NCBI GenBank assembly: GCA_004213235.1
Contig: SHAI01000010.1
Location: forward strand, 1-22,218
DNA: 22,218 nt
Direction of reading: 5' to 3'
Source of the DNA: Parvularculaceae bacterium
GTDB taxonomy: Bacteria; Pseudomonadota; Alphaproteobacteria; Caulobacterales; Parvularculaceae
How positions within the stretch are numbered: position 1 is the first letter of the stretch; each line of letters opens with the position of its first letter. Of this stretch, positions 14,844 through 21,903 are shown piece by piece. The position numbers and the translations under genes were made by a program. The notes below the pieces were generated by a model, which worked only from the letters and a program-made list of their open reading frames with translations, did not search any database and had not been told where the DNA came from.

Positions 14844-16172
14844 ATGAGCAAAGACACCCATGGCGATGCCCCCGGGGGATCGCTTGACAGCTTTCTGGTG
14901 ACGCTCGCCAAGCGGCGGCCTTCCTTGATAGACCTCGGGCTGACAAGGGTCCGCAATGTGCTGGAGCGCCTTGATCGCCCGCAGGAGCGGGTGCCGCCGA
15001 CATTTCATATTGCAGGCACAAATGGCAAAGGATCTACCGGCGCATATCTGCGCGCGATCCTGTCTGCCGCCGGCGCGCGGGTACACGTTTTTACCTCGCC
15101 ACACCTTGTTCGGTATAATGAGCGTATAAATCTGGCGGGCGAGGAAATCTCTGACGATTTCTTTCTCGACGTTCTAACCCGTGTCGATTGCGCCGCCGGG
15201 GACGATGAGTTGACATTCTTTGAGACAATTACCTGTGCAGCCTTTCTCGCCTTTGCAGAGGTCGCCGCCGACTATCTGATCCTTGAGGTGGGATTGGGCG
15301 GGCGTCTTGATGCGACGAATGTAATCGCTGCGCCATTGTGCGCCGTGATAACGCCGATTGCGCTCGACCATCAAAAATTCCTGGGCGATACATTGAGTAA
15401 GATCGCCTCGGAAAAGGCGGGTATCTTCAAGGCGCACCGGCCTGGTGTGATTGGCGTTCAAGAGCCTGAAGCAATGGCGACGCTTTTGTCGTGTGCAGAG
15501 GATATCGGTGCGACGCCCCACGCCTATGGAATGGACTGGACGTTTTGGCCTGATAATGGGCGCATTGCCTATCAAGACGAAAGGGGATTGAGTGATTTAT
15601 CGCCCCCGAAACTGTTTGGCCGGCACCAGATTGCCAATGCGGCTTTGGCTGTTGCCGCGACCAAGGCTGCGGGCGTTCAGCTTGGTGATGAAACACTCTC
15701 TCGCGGGATCGAAGCAGCATTTTGGCCGGGACGTTTTCAGCGATTGAAGTCGGGGCCGATTATTGATCGACTGGCGTCACAAGGATCAGCATGCGAAGTA
15801 TGGCTGGATGGTGGTCATAACCCCCATGCTGCTGCGGCATTGGCTGCGGCAGTCGGCGAGCTTGAAGAGCGCGCGCCCATGCCGTTGATCATGGTTGCCG
15901 GGATGCAATCGAATAAGGACGCCACAGGGTTTTTTGCACCATTTGAAGGGCTAGTCCGTGACGTAATAACCATATCGTCTGAGCACAAATTGGCACTTCC
16001 ACCAGAGGAAGTCGCCGCCGCCGCGCGAAGTGCGGGCCTGCGCGCAACACCTGCCGTTTCGATGGAGGACGCACTGGACAGGGTGGTAAAGTGCGTTGAT
16101 GGACCCGCACGCATTTTGATCGCCGGTTCGCTTTACCTTGCTGGCGATGTTCTGCGGGCGGGCAATCGCTAA
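14844..16172 (+). CDS. folC: Bifunctional folylpolyglutamate synthase / dihydrofolate synthase
   Basis: Mur-ligase-like ATP enzyme that adds glutamate to dihydropteroate and folates. The 442-residue product shows the P-loop GTNGKGS (58-64), FTSPHLVRYNERI, EVGLGGRLDATN, ITPIALDHQKFLGDT with SEKAGIFK, and the C-terminal WLDGGHNPHAA. The chosen ATG gives the normal N-terminus (LDSFLVTLAKRRPSLIDLGLTRV). An open frame extends 153 bases upstream into accD, but that stretch is basic and non-conserved. The ribosome site before the ATG is poor. It lies 34 bp after accD and converges on lysK with only 19 bp between stops. Confidence 0.94.
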   Translation: MSKDTHGDAPGGSLDSFLVTLAKRRPSLIDLGLTRVRNVLERLDRPQERVPPTFHIAGTNGKGSTGAYLRAILSAAGARVHVFTSPHLVRYNERINLAGEEISDDFFLDVLTRVDCAAGDDELTFFETITCAAFLAFAEVAADYLILEVGLGGRLDATNVIAAPLCAVITPIALDHQKFLGDTLSKIASEKAGIFKAHRPGVIGVQEPEAMATLLSCAEDIGATPHAYGMDWTFWPDNGRIAYQDERGLSDLSPPKLFGRHQIANAALAVAATKAAGVQLGDETLSRGIEAAFWPGRFQRLKSGPIIDRLASQGSACEVWLDGGHNPHAAAALAAAVGELEERAPMPLIMVAGMQSNKDATGFFAPFEGLVRDVITISSEHKLALPPEEVAAAARSAGLRATPAVSMEDALDRVVKCVDGPARILIAGSLYLAGDVLRAGNR

Positions 16173-16191
16173 TCCGCGAGAGGTGTTGCTT

Positions 16192-17775
16192 TTAATCGCG
16201 TTTCAACGCCGCATCGATCATGTCTGCGGTCGCATTGGCACCGTAGATTTTTGCAAACGGCCCCATGCGCGGTCCTTCTGATTGGCCAAAAACAACCTGG
16301 TACAGACCTTTGAACCAATCGCGGATATTATCAAAATCCTGAGCTTTGCCTGCTGAGAACGTCGCGGTCTGATAATCGTCTTCGCTTGCATCGTCACCAA
16401 GCGCACGAAATGCCGCACTTAAATGCTCCAATGCAGCCCGTTCCTCAGTGCTTGGTGAACGGAATGATTTGGTTGGCGCAATGAAGCGGTCAAAATATGC
16501 CTTGGCATGGTCGATCATTGAGTCAGTGGTCGCAAGCTCGTTATCGCTTGCTTCGGGGCGATACTTGCGAATGAAGCCGCGGATCAGTGTCGGGTCTGCA
16601 TCACCAATGGCACTTACAAGCGTTAACACCATGGCATAACTGACCGGCGGCGCCGTCACGGGCGGTTCGCCTTCATGGATGTGCCATGCGGGATTGTCGA
16701 TCGCTTTGCCGTTATCTTGATCAGGATACTTTCCGATATGACTCCAATAGTCATCAACCGTTTTTGGGATAATATCGAAATAGAGCTTTTTCGCAGCCTT
16801 CGGGTTCTGGAACATGAAAAGGGCAAGGCTCTCTGGTGAGGCATAGGTGAGCCATTCCTCGATTGAGATGCCATTTCCTTTGGTTTTTGAGATTTTCTTG
16901 CCTTCCTCGTCGAGGAAGAGTTGGTAGTTGAAGCCGGCCGGCGGCGTTTCGCCCAGCGCGCGAACGATCCGCGAAGACAGGCGAACCGACTCGGTCAGAT
17001 CCTCGCCGGACATTTCATAGTCGACGCCCAGCGCAACCCAGCGCCCCGCCCAGTCCGCTTTCCATTGTAGTTTTGCCCGGCCGCCAAGGACGTCGGATTC
17101 CCGGCGGGTGCCATCTTCATCGTCAAACACGATCATGCCACTTGCCGCATCAAACTCTAACAAGGGGACATACAATACCCGCCCGGTGGTGGGCGAAATC
17201 GGTAGTATCGGTGAATAGGTTGCGCGGCGTTCTTCCCCGAGTGTGGGCAGGATAATGTCCATCACCGCGTCGTAATTCGACAAGATTTTTTTCATTGTCG
17301 CATCAAACGCGCCGGACTGATATTGTTCCGTTGCCGAATAAAAATCGTAATTGAACCCAAACTGGTCCAGAAATGCGCGCAGTGCCGCATTATTATGGTG
17401 AGCAAAGCTTGGGTGTTCGGTGTCAAACGGGTTCGGCACACAGGTGAGCGGCTTTTGCAAATGCGGTTCCAGCAAATCCCGGTTCGGTAGATGCGGGGGT
17501 ACTTTTCGCATGCCGTCCATGTCGTCGGAATAACAAATCAGTTTGGTCGCCCGCCCGGTGAGAAGTTCAAACGCCCGGCGTACCATTGTTGTGCGGACAA
17601 CCTCGCCAAAGGTACCGATGTGCGGTGGGCCAGATGGGCCATACCCGGTTTGAAAGACGACCGGACGGTCCGTTGATGCCATCCTGTCGAGGCGTTTGAT
17701 GAGACTGCGCGCCTCGGCAAATGGCCATGATTTCGCGGCGTTGGCGTCGTCTACAGAAAAATTGCGGCGGGTCAT
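16192..17775 (-). CDS. lysK: Lysyl-tRNA synthetase, class I
   Basis: Charges tRNA-Lys; a class I (Rossmann) enzyme unrelated to the class II LysRS of most bacteria, and the form usual in alphaproteobacteria and archaea. The 527-residue product has the HIGH-type signature in GPSGPPHIGTF (46-56), the KMSKS-type loop KISKTKGN (294-301), YSDDMDGMRKVP and a helical C-terminal anticodon-binding part. Length is normal. The ATG is preceded by AAGAG at about 9 bases. It stands alone on the minus strand, tail to tail with folC, and diverges from the TerB-like gene across about 260 bp. Identification is firm. Confidence 0.96.
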   Translation of the reverse strand: MTRRNFSVDDANAAKSWPFAEARSLIKRLDRMASTDRPVVFQTGYGPSGPPHIGTFGEVVRTTMVRRAFELLTGRATKLICYSDDMDGMRKVPPHLPNRDLLEPHLQKPLTCVPNPFDTEHPSFAHHNNAALRAFLDQFGFNYDFYSATEQYQSGAFDATMKKILSNYDAVMDIILPTLGEERRATYSPILPISPTTGRVLYVPLLEFDAASGMIVFDDEDGTRRESDVLGGRAKLQWKADWAGRWVALGVDYEMSGEDLTESVRLSSRIVRALGETPPAGFNYQLFLDEEGKKISKTKGNGISIEEWLTYASPESLALFMFQNPKAAKKLYFDIIPKTVDDYWSHIGKYPDQDNGKAIDNPAWHIHEGEPPVTAPPVSYAMVLTLVSAIGDADPTLIRGFIRKYRPEASDNELATTDSMIDHAKAYFDRFIAPTKSFRSPSTEERAALEHLSAAFRALGDDASEDDYQTATFSAGKAQDFDNIRDWFKGLYQVVFGQSEGPRMGPFAKIYGANATADMIDAALKRD

Positions 17776-17928
17776 GCGCGGCGCTCTTGGTTGGATTTAT
17801 CTGAATTTCTTTGCAGGCAGACCACGGAAGGGCGCAATATGTCAAACATTGGATGATTTCGACGGTTGCGCGCGCGGGTTTTTTGCGAAATGAGGTACAG
17901 TTCAACGGCGCGTTGACGCGCGGGCATC

Positions 17929-17966
17929 TAGTGAAGACGGCGTTTAGTGAAGACGGCGTTGCCGTC
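17929..17966. repeat. Perfect 16-bp tandem duplication with adjoining hairpin
   Basis: TAGTGAAGACGGCGTT occurs twice head to tail (17929-17944 and 17945-17960). The end of the second copy makes a tight hairpin GACGGC-GTT-GCCGTC (17952-17966). It lies in the 261-bp gap between lysK and the TerB-like gene, about 70 bp before the latter's ATG. The rest of that gap shows no convincing gene or promoter. Confidence 0.8.
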
Positions 17967-18036
17967 ATTGGCATTTGATTCACGCCGCCCGCCCGACCTG
18001 CCGATCAAAGTCGACTGGCAATACTGGAGACGTATC

Positions 18037-18474
18037 ATGTCCGCGCAAGGCGTTGCAAAAATATCCCCGCAAGAAGCTATCATTTATCTGATGGTGATGA
18101 CCTCAGCATCAGATGGCGCAATCACCGATACAGAGCTTCGTACCATTGGTCGTGTGGTGCGGTCATTCACGCTGTTTTCCGATAGTGATGAAGCAAACCT
18201 GGTGGAAACCTCAGAGGCATGTGGGGCATTGATGGCATCCGATGACGGGATGCACCTTGTTTTGGAATCTGCCGCCGCGGCGTTGCCAATGCACCTGACC
18301 GAAACCGCCTATGCGGCCGTGATTGATGTGGTGACTGCGGACGAGCGTCTGGATTTGACGGAGATACGCTTGCTGGAACTGATCAGGAACGCGTTGACGG
18401 TATCGGATGCCGGCGCGAGCGCAATTGAGCGCGCGGCGCGCGCGCGCCACATGACCCTCGACCCGATCGTTTAA
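18037..18474 (+). CDS. TerB-family (tellurite resistance TerB-like) protein
   Basis: Small, all-helical cytoplasmic protein of 145 residues in the TerB/DjlA-N-like fold. It shows two repeated acidic EF-hand-like helical units: ALIYLMVMTSASDG-type text (IIYLMVMTSASDGAITDTELRTIG) and a second half with VIDVVTADERLDLTEIRLLE. The acidic residues following each repeat fit metal binding in TerB relatives. Function is unknown. There is no ter operon (terZABCDE) here, so tellurite resistance should not be assumed. The ATG has a GGAG site 8 bases upstream; an in-frame GTG at 17947, inside the tandem repeat, would add 30 unlikely residues. Stand-alone TerB proteins are common in alphaproteobacteria. 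Confidence 0.75.
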   Translation: MSAQGVAKISPQEAIIYLMVMTSASDGAITDTELRTIGRVVRSFTLFSDSDEANLVETSEACGALMASDDGMHLVLESAAAALPMHLTETAYAAVIDVVTADERLDLTEIRLLELIRNALTVSDAGASAIERAARARHMTLDPIV

Positions 18475-18490
18475 TCGCCGTTCGGCGGTT
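18473..18490 (+). terminator. Stem-loop overlapping the TerB-like stop codon
   Basis: AATCGCC and GGCGGTT pair around a GTTC loop (7 bp, including one U-G pair), starting inside the TAA stop. No immediate U-tract follows (a T6 lies about 30 bases further on), so termination is only possible. Confidence 0.38.
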
Positions 18491-18856
18491 AGTGGCCGGA
18501 TCTGTGTGCTGGACAACTTTTTTCCGCGTTTCGTTTTGGCGGATCTGACCGGCGCAATGCCAATTTTTCCGAACTGAAAAGCGCATCAAGTTCCCGGTAA
18601 TCCGGTGCGCGTTGGCCCAACACCTTTTCGTGCGACATTTCGCCTGCGCAACTGCAAAGGTTTATGTATTCAAGAACTTGCATGTATGAAGGCGAGTAGT
18701 TATCTACCGCCCTGACATGGGTTGTAATCCCGCGGCAGCGCGGACGCTCGTGGCAAAAGCGCGGACGAAAGCACGGACAAAAACACCGACGACCAAACGT
18801 AAGCTATTACGACGATCCTTTTGAAGCCGTACTGAGAGTGAGGGCGATACTATCGA
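18475..18856. other. 382-bp gap between TerB-like gene and arsR: dyads and short basic repeats, no firm gene
   Basis: I see no gene I can stand behind. A 64-codon minus-strand frame (18489-18683) has no ribosome site and no recognisable similarity. The gap contains an imperfect dyad (18681-18719), then a run of related heptamers around CGCGGAC/CACGGAC/CACCGAC (about 18748-18790). Read from the ATG at 18717, that run gives a 35-residue Ala/Lys/Arg/Thr peptide ending in a stop at 18824, but without a Shine-Dalgarno. The arsR promoter probably lies in the second half; I could not pick convincing boxes. Confidence 0.5.
18681..18719. promoter_or_regulatory. Imperfect dyad upstream of arsR, possible operator or leader hairpin
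   Basis: Outer arms CATGT/ACATG (18681-18685 with 18715-18719) enclose GGCG-A-GTAG / CTAC-CGCC (18691-18699 with 18704-18711) around a TTAT centre. That makes 13 pairs with one bulged A and small internal loops. It is about 140 bp before the arsR ATG. ArsR proteins bind dyads, so an autoregulatory operator is possible, as is an RNA hairpin. This is inference from symmetry alone. Confidence 0.35.
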
Positions 18857-19237
18857 ATGCCGAGCCGCTTACTGGTCGCAAAACACCTTGCTGAAATTTT
18901 TAAAGTCGTTGCGCATCAAGACCGGATCCGACTGATTGAAGAACTGCGCGGTGACGAGCGCGATGTGACGTCACTCGCCGAAGCGCTGGATTTGCCGGGG
19001 CCGCGGGTCTCGCAGCATCTAAGTTTGCTGCGGGCACATAAGATCGTCGATGAACGCCGCGATGGTCGGCGGCACATGTACCGGCTCAATCAACCGGAAA
19101 TCGCCGCCTGGATCGTTGACGGCGTGAATTTTGTTGAAAGCCGCGTCACCGGTGCGCAAATCGCCAATGACGAAATCGAACAAGCCAGACGGGCCTGGCA
19201 AAAAGAGAACTCCCTGTCTGAAGGGAACACAGAATAA
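18857..19237 (+). CDS. ArsR-family winged-helix transcriptional regulator without cysteines
   Basis: DNA-binding regulator of 126 residues. The ArsR layout is clear: LAEIFKVVAHQDRIRLIEEL (first helices), the recognition helix-turn-helix TSLAEALDLPGPRVSQHLSLLRAHKIV, and the wing ERRDGRRHMYRLN. The C-terminus is charged. It contains no cysteine at all, so the CxC metal site of ArsR/SmtB and the thiol switch of BigR/SqrR are absent; the signal sensed is unknown. A GAGGG lies about 14 bases before the ATG, a weak spacing. It precedes a SulP/BicA-type transporter on the same strand by about 260 bp and may control it. Family is sure; target is inferred from position. Confidence 0.87.
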   Translation: MPSRLLVAKHLAEIFKVVAHQDRIRLIEELRGDERDVTSLAEALDLPGPRVSQHLSLLRAHKIVDERRDGRRHMYRLNQPEIAAWIVDGVNFVESRVTGAQIANDEIEQARRAWQKENSLSEGNTE

Positions 19238-19259
19238 TCGGCCCGAGCCCCACTTGATG

Positions 19260-19281
19260 GCACGCGCGTGCATGTTTTTTT
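19260..19281 (+). terminator. Possible terminator between arsR and sulP
   Basis: A 12-bp palindrome GCACGCGCGTGC (19260-19271) is followed by ATG and then seven T. The stem can only be about 4 bp once a loop is allowed, so this is weak. It lies 23 bp after the arsR stop and could end or attenuate the arsR transcript before sulP. Confidence 0.35.
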
Positions 19282-19353
19282 GCGCTGGCTGTGGGCTACG
19301 TAGAAAGAGGAAGCGGGGGCATTTCAGCAAGTGCTTTGGTGCGAAGGAGAAAA

Positions 19354-19499
19354 ATGAAATGCCTGGTTCCACTGCGGCAGGGGGAGCGTTTGACTATGTC
19401 GCCTGCCTCGCAAAACATCAAATTATCACGCGTCTTTGCCCGGAAAAGGTGCTGCGCCCGATGACACGTAATTGCGTTGCACAAGGAGGTTTATCATGA
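19354..19499 (+). other. Possible leader small ORFs in front of sulP
   Basis: An AGGAG at about 19345 serves two overlapping ATGs. The first (19354) reads 36 codons, beginning MKCLVPLRQG and stopping at 19464. The second (19359) reads 46 codons, beginning MPGSTAAGGAFDYVACLAKH and stopping at 19499, so its TGA overlaps the sulP ATG in ATGA. Neither matches anything I recognise. The strong ribosome site and exact coupling to sulP suggest a leader peptide, but chance is not excluded. Confidence 0.35.
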
Positions 19500-21196
19500 A
19501 CATTTTGGAAGCGGTTACAAAGTCCGGTTATTTTGACTTTGGAAATCTCCGCGGCGATATCATGGGCGGTTTGACCGCCGGTGTTGTTGCATTGCCTTTG
19601 GCTCTGGCATTCGGTGAAGCGTCAGGTGCCGGGCCGATAGCTGGCCTTTGGGGCGCGATCTTTGTCGGTTTTTTTGCCGCACTGTTCGGTGGTACCGGGT
19701 CTCAGGTTTCCGGGCCGACGGGGCCGATGATTGTTGTATTCGCAGGAGTTTATGCATCCCTCTCGGGTAATCCGGCGCTGGTCTTTGCGGCGGTCGTTCT
19801 TGCGGGCTTGTTACAGATTCTGATGGGTGTCCTGCGGCTTGGTCAGTACATCAAGCTTGTCCCTTATCCGGTTGTATCCGGGTTTATGAGCGGTATTGGC
19901 GTCATTATTATTGCGCTACAGGTGTCGCGCCTGTTTGGGCACGAACCAAGTGAGCCGGGGACAATCCCGGCTTTGGCGGCCATTCCCGGCGCTGTGGCGA
20001 CACCCGTCTGGCCAGCATTGGCGGTCGGACTGTTGTCACTTGGGACCGTGTTCCTCTGGCCAAAAAGCCTTGGGAAGTATCTGCCCGGTGCTTTGGCGGC
20101 GCTATTAATCGGCACGGTGACAAGTCTGTTCATTGGTCTGCCAAAGGAACTAACTCTTGGTGATATCCCAACGGGGTTACCTTCCTTTGCATTGCCAAAC
20201 ATCACCGCAGATACGGCGGGGATCATCTTTGAAGCGGCAATCATCCTCGCCATCCTCGGCGCGATAGACAGTCTGTTGACCTCGCTCGTCGCGGACAGCA
20301 TGACCGGAACCCGTCATAGATCCAACCGGGAACTCATCGGGCAAGGTGTCGGTAATACCGTTGCAGGCCTTTTTGGGGCAATCCCAGGTGCGGGGGCGAC
20401 GATGCGTACGGTCGTCAATATCCGCTCCGGTGGTGAGACGCGTATTTCCGGTATGGCGCATTCCCTTGTTCTCATTGCTGCCGCATTGCCATTGGCGGGG
20501 CTTGCCGCAAATATTCCCCATGCGGTCCTTGCTGGCATTCTGGTAAAAGTCGGTTACGATATTGTGGACTGGAGCTATATCCGGCGCGCCCACCGTGGAA
20601 CGCGTTGGGATCTGGCGCTCATGGCCCTGGTGCTGGGTTTGACGGTTTTTGTTGACCTGATCACGGCTGTCGGGATTGGCGTCGTTCTGGCTGCTCTGGC
20701 TTATGTGAAACAGATCGCCGACATTCAGATCAACGCGGCGAAGGAAGATGTTCCGCGCATTGATGACCCTGAGGATCGTAAGCTCCTGGATTCCGCAGAC
20801 GGCAAGATCATGCTGTTTGACTTTGCGGGCGGTCCACTCAGTTTTGGTGCAGCGGCGGATCTCGGCCACCATATGCGTGAACGTGTGAAATCAGGCGCGC
20901 AAGCGGTGATCCTGGATTTCACCTATGTGCCGACAATTGACTTATCGGCAGCGCGGGCTGTGGAGACGATTGCCTGTGATGCGCGTATGGCCGGCAAGGC
21001 GGTTTTCGTCACCGGAATGAATGCTGGTATTTCCCGGGTGCTGGCTGGTTTGAATGCAGACCATTGCCTGCCGGCAGATGCACGGTATGCGGAGCGCCGC
21101 GAAGCGTTACGCGCGGCGCTAGACGTCGTCAATGGCGTCTCGCGTGAGGAAAAAGATGTCGGATTTAGTGTGATGCAACCGACATCCTCCGAATAA
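19496..21196 (+). CDS. SulP-family anion transporter with STAS domain, BicA-like
   Basis: Inner-membrane anion transporter of 566 residues. The N-terminus LRGDIMGGLTAGVVALPLALAFG, then SGAGPIAGLWGAIFVGFFAALFGGT and SGPTGPMIVV, closely follow the BicA-like branch of SulP (sodium-coupled bicarbonate uptake in cyanobacteria). About 10-14 hydrophobic segments precede a cytoplasmic STAS domain from about residue 435 (KIMLFDFAGGPLSFGAA ... VILDFTYVPTIDLSAARAVE). Substrate could be bicarbonate, sulfate or another anion; similarity favours bicarbonate but cannot prove it. The ATG has a near-perfect AAGGAGGT. The start of the gene may be coupled to a leader ORF, and a Cys-free ArsR regulator lies just upstream. 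A strong terminator follows. Confidence 0.88.
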   Translation: MNILEAVTKSGYFDFGNLRGDIMGGLTAGVVALPLALAFGEASGAGPIAGLWGAIFVGFFAALFGGTGSQVSGPTGPMIVVFAGVYASLSGNPALVFAAVVLAGLLQILMGVLRLGQYIKLVPYPVVSGFMSGIGVIIIALQVSRLFGHEPSEPGTIPALAAIPGAVATPVWPALAVGLLSLGTVFLWPKSLGKYLPGALAALLIGTVTSLFIGLPKELTLGDIPTGLPSFALPNITADTAGIIFEAAIILAILGAIDSLLTSLVADSMTGTRHRSNRELIGQGVGNTVAGLFGAIPGAGATMRTVVNIRSGGETRISGMAHSLVLIAAALPLAGLAANIPHAVLAGILVKVGYDIVDWSYIRRAHRGTRWDLALMALVLGLTVFVDLITAVGIGVVLAALAYVKQIADIQINAAKEDVPRIDDPEDRKLLDSADGKIMLFDFAGGPLSFGAAADLGHHMRERVKSGAQAVILDFTYVPTIDLSAARAVETIACDARMAGKAVFVTGMNAGISRVLAGLNADHCLPADARYAERREALRAALDVVNGVSREEKDVGFSVMQPTSSE

Positions 21197-21226
21197 AGAC
21201 TTATATTTAGACAGGCCGACAAGAAA

Positions 21227-21263
21227 GCCCGATTGACACATGTGTCAATCGGGCAAATTTTTT
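21227..21263. terminator. Strong rho-independent terminator, shared by convergent genes
   Basis: Perfect 28-bp palindrome: arm GCCCGATTGACACA (21227-21240) and its complement (21241-21254), then AAATTTTTT. It lies about 30 bp after sulP and 13 bp from the 3' end of the oppositely oriented UrcA gene. On the other strand the stem is followed by TTTCTTGT, so it can probably stop both transcripts. Confidence 0.88.
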
Positions 21264-21276
21264 ACCTTAGCCGAAT

Positions 21277-21603
21277 TTAATTTCTAAACGAAATTTTGTA
21301 GCTTTTATTTTGGGTTGCATGGAGTTGCTCAAGACGCGCATTGCCCACGCTTTCAACCCACTCATTTAGAAGGTTGTCTGCACAGGCGTTTACGGACCTG
21401 GCTTTGCTGAGTTTACTGTTCCCGCCATCACAGGCGCGAAGTGCGCGCGCTTTCATCCGTTTATAGACGACTTTTGTGCCATTATTGGTTTCGAGTTCGT
21501 AAGAGTTAAGTCGAAACTGTACCTGATCGTTTGCATGGGCGGATCCCGCGATCGCAGTGATGGATACTGCGGACGCGATGATGAGGGTTTTTAGCGAGGA
21601 CAT
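21277..21603 (-). CDS. UrcA-family secreted protein
   Basis: Small exported protein of 108 residues, function unknown. A signal peptide covers about 1-24 (SLKTLIIASAVSITAIAGSAHA, cut before Asn25). The mature part follows the UrcA pattern: a strand-rich start ending ELETNNGTKVVYKRM, then KARALRACDG and NACADNLLNEWVESV, with two cysteines (58 and 74) likely to form a disulfide. UrcA proteins occur in alphaproteobacteria such as Caulobacter and sphingomonads, but their role is not settled. The ATG at 21603 has a strong AAGGAG at 6-7 bases; an upstream ATG would only add MKERN. It converges on sulP and shares its terminator. Confidence 0.82.
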   Translation of the reverse strand: MSSLKTLIIASAVSITAIAGSAHANDQVQFRLNSYELETNNGTKVVYKRMKARALRACDGGNSKLSKARSVNACADNLLNEWVESVGNARLEQLHATQNKSYKISFRN

Positions 21604-21903
21604 ATTTCTCTCCTTCATGTTTTAACTGCGCGGGCCATCAGCGATGGGGGCTTTCTTTTGAGGGCCCGTTTTGCAAATTTGGTCCAACAGAAAGCCTGTT
21701 CGTATAGTGATCGCACGGAAAAAAAATGCTATCCGCTTTGCCGCAATGTGAAGGCGAGTCATCGAATCAAAATTCAGCGTACTTCCTTTCGCCCTGCCAA
21801 AAGGGCAGTCCATCGCCGCACGGTTTTATGGGCGGGAATCGGTGTCCAGACACTCCGGCATCTAAAGTTATCCATATTTTTCAAAAAAGCCGGGAGTAAT
21901 AGT
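21604..21903. other. 300-bp gap between the DASS transporter and the UrcA gene
   Basis: No gene is supported. A 63-codon minus-strand frame (21622-21813) has no ribosome site and no similarity I recognise. The urcA promoter and 5' leader should lie here. The leader holds nested stems (21631-21668, listed separately). No clear terminator follows the DASS gene stop, only an AT-rich stretch near 21875-21890. Confidence 0.5.
21631..21668 (-). promoter_or_regulatory. Nested hairpin in the presumed 5' leader of the UrcA gene
   Basis: Inner stem CCATC-AGC-GATGG (21635-21647) sits inside outer arms CGGGCC (21631-21636) and GGCCCG (21663-21668), which compete with it. It lies about 30-65 bp before the UrcA ATG. 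On the plus strand the inner stem is followed by GGGGC and TTTCTTTT, so it could also act as a plus-strand terminator. Role is inference only. Confidence 0.35.

Noticed and set aside
17947..18036. 30-residue extension of the TerB-like protein from a GTG
   Set aside because: The GTG lies inside the 16-bp tandem repeat with no ribosome site, whereas the ATG at 18037 has GGAG at good spacing.
18037..18474. Tellurite resistance function from the TerB label
   Set aside because: No terZ, terA, terC, terD or terE nearby. The family name alone does not support the phenotype.
18489..18683. 64-codon minus-strand frame after the TerB-like gene
   Set aside because: No Shine-Dalgarno before its ATG, no recognisable domain, and it overlaps the stem-loop at the end of the plus-strand gene. 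The composition looks like antisense of non-coding DNA.
21622..21813. 63-codon minus-strand frame in the gap upstream of the UrcA gene
   Set aside because: No ribosome site and no similarity I know. It covers the presumed urcA leader and hairpin.
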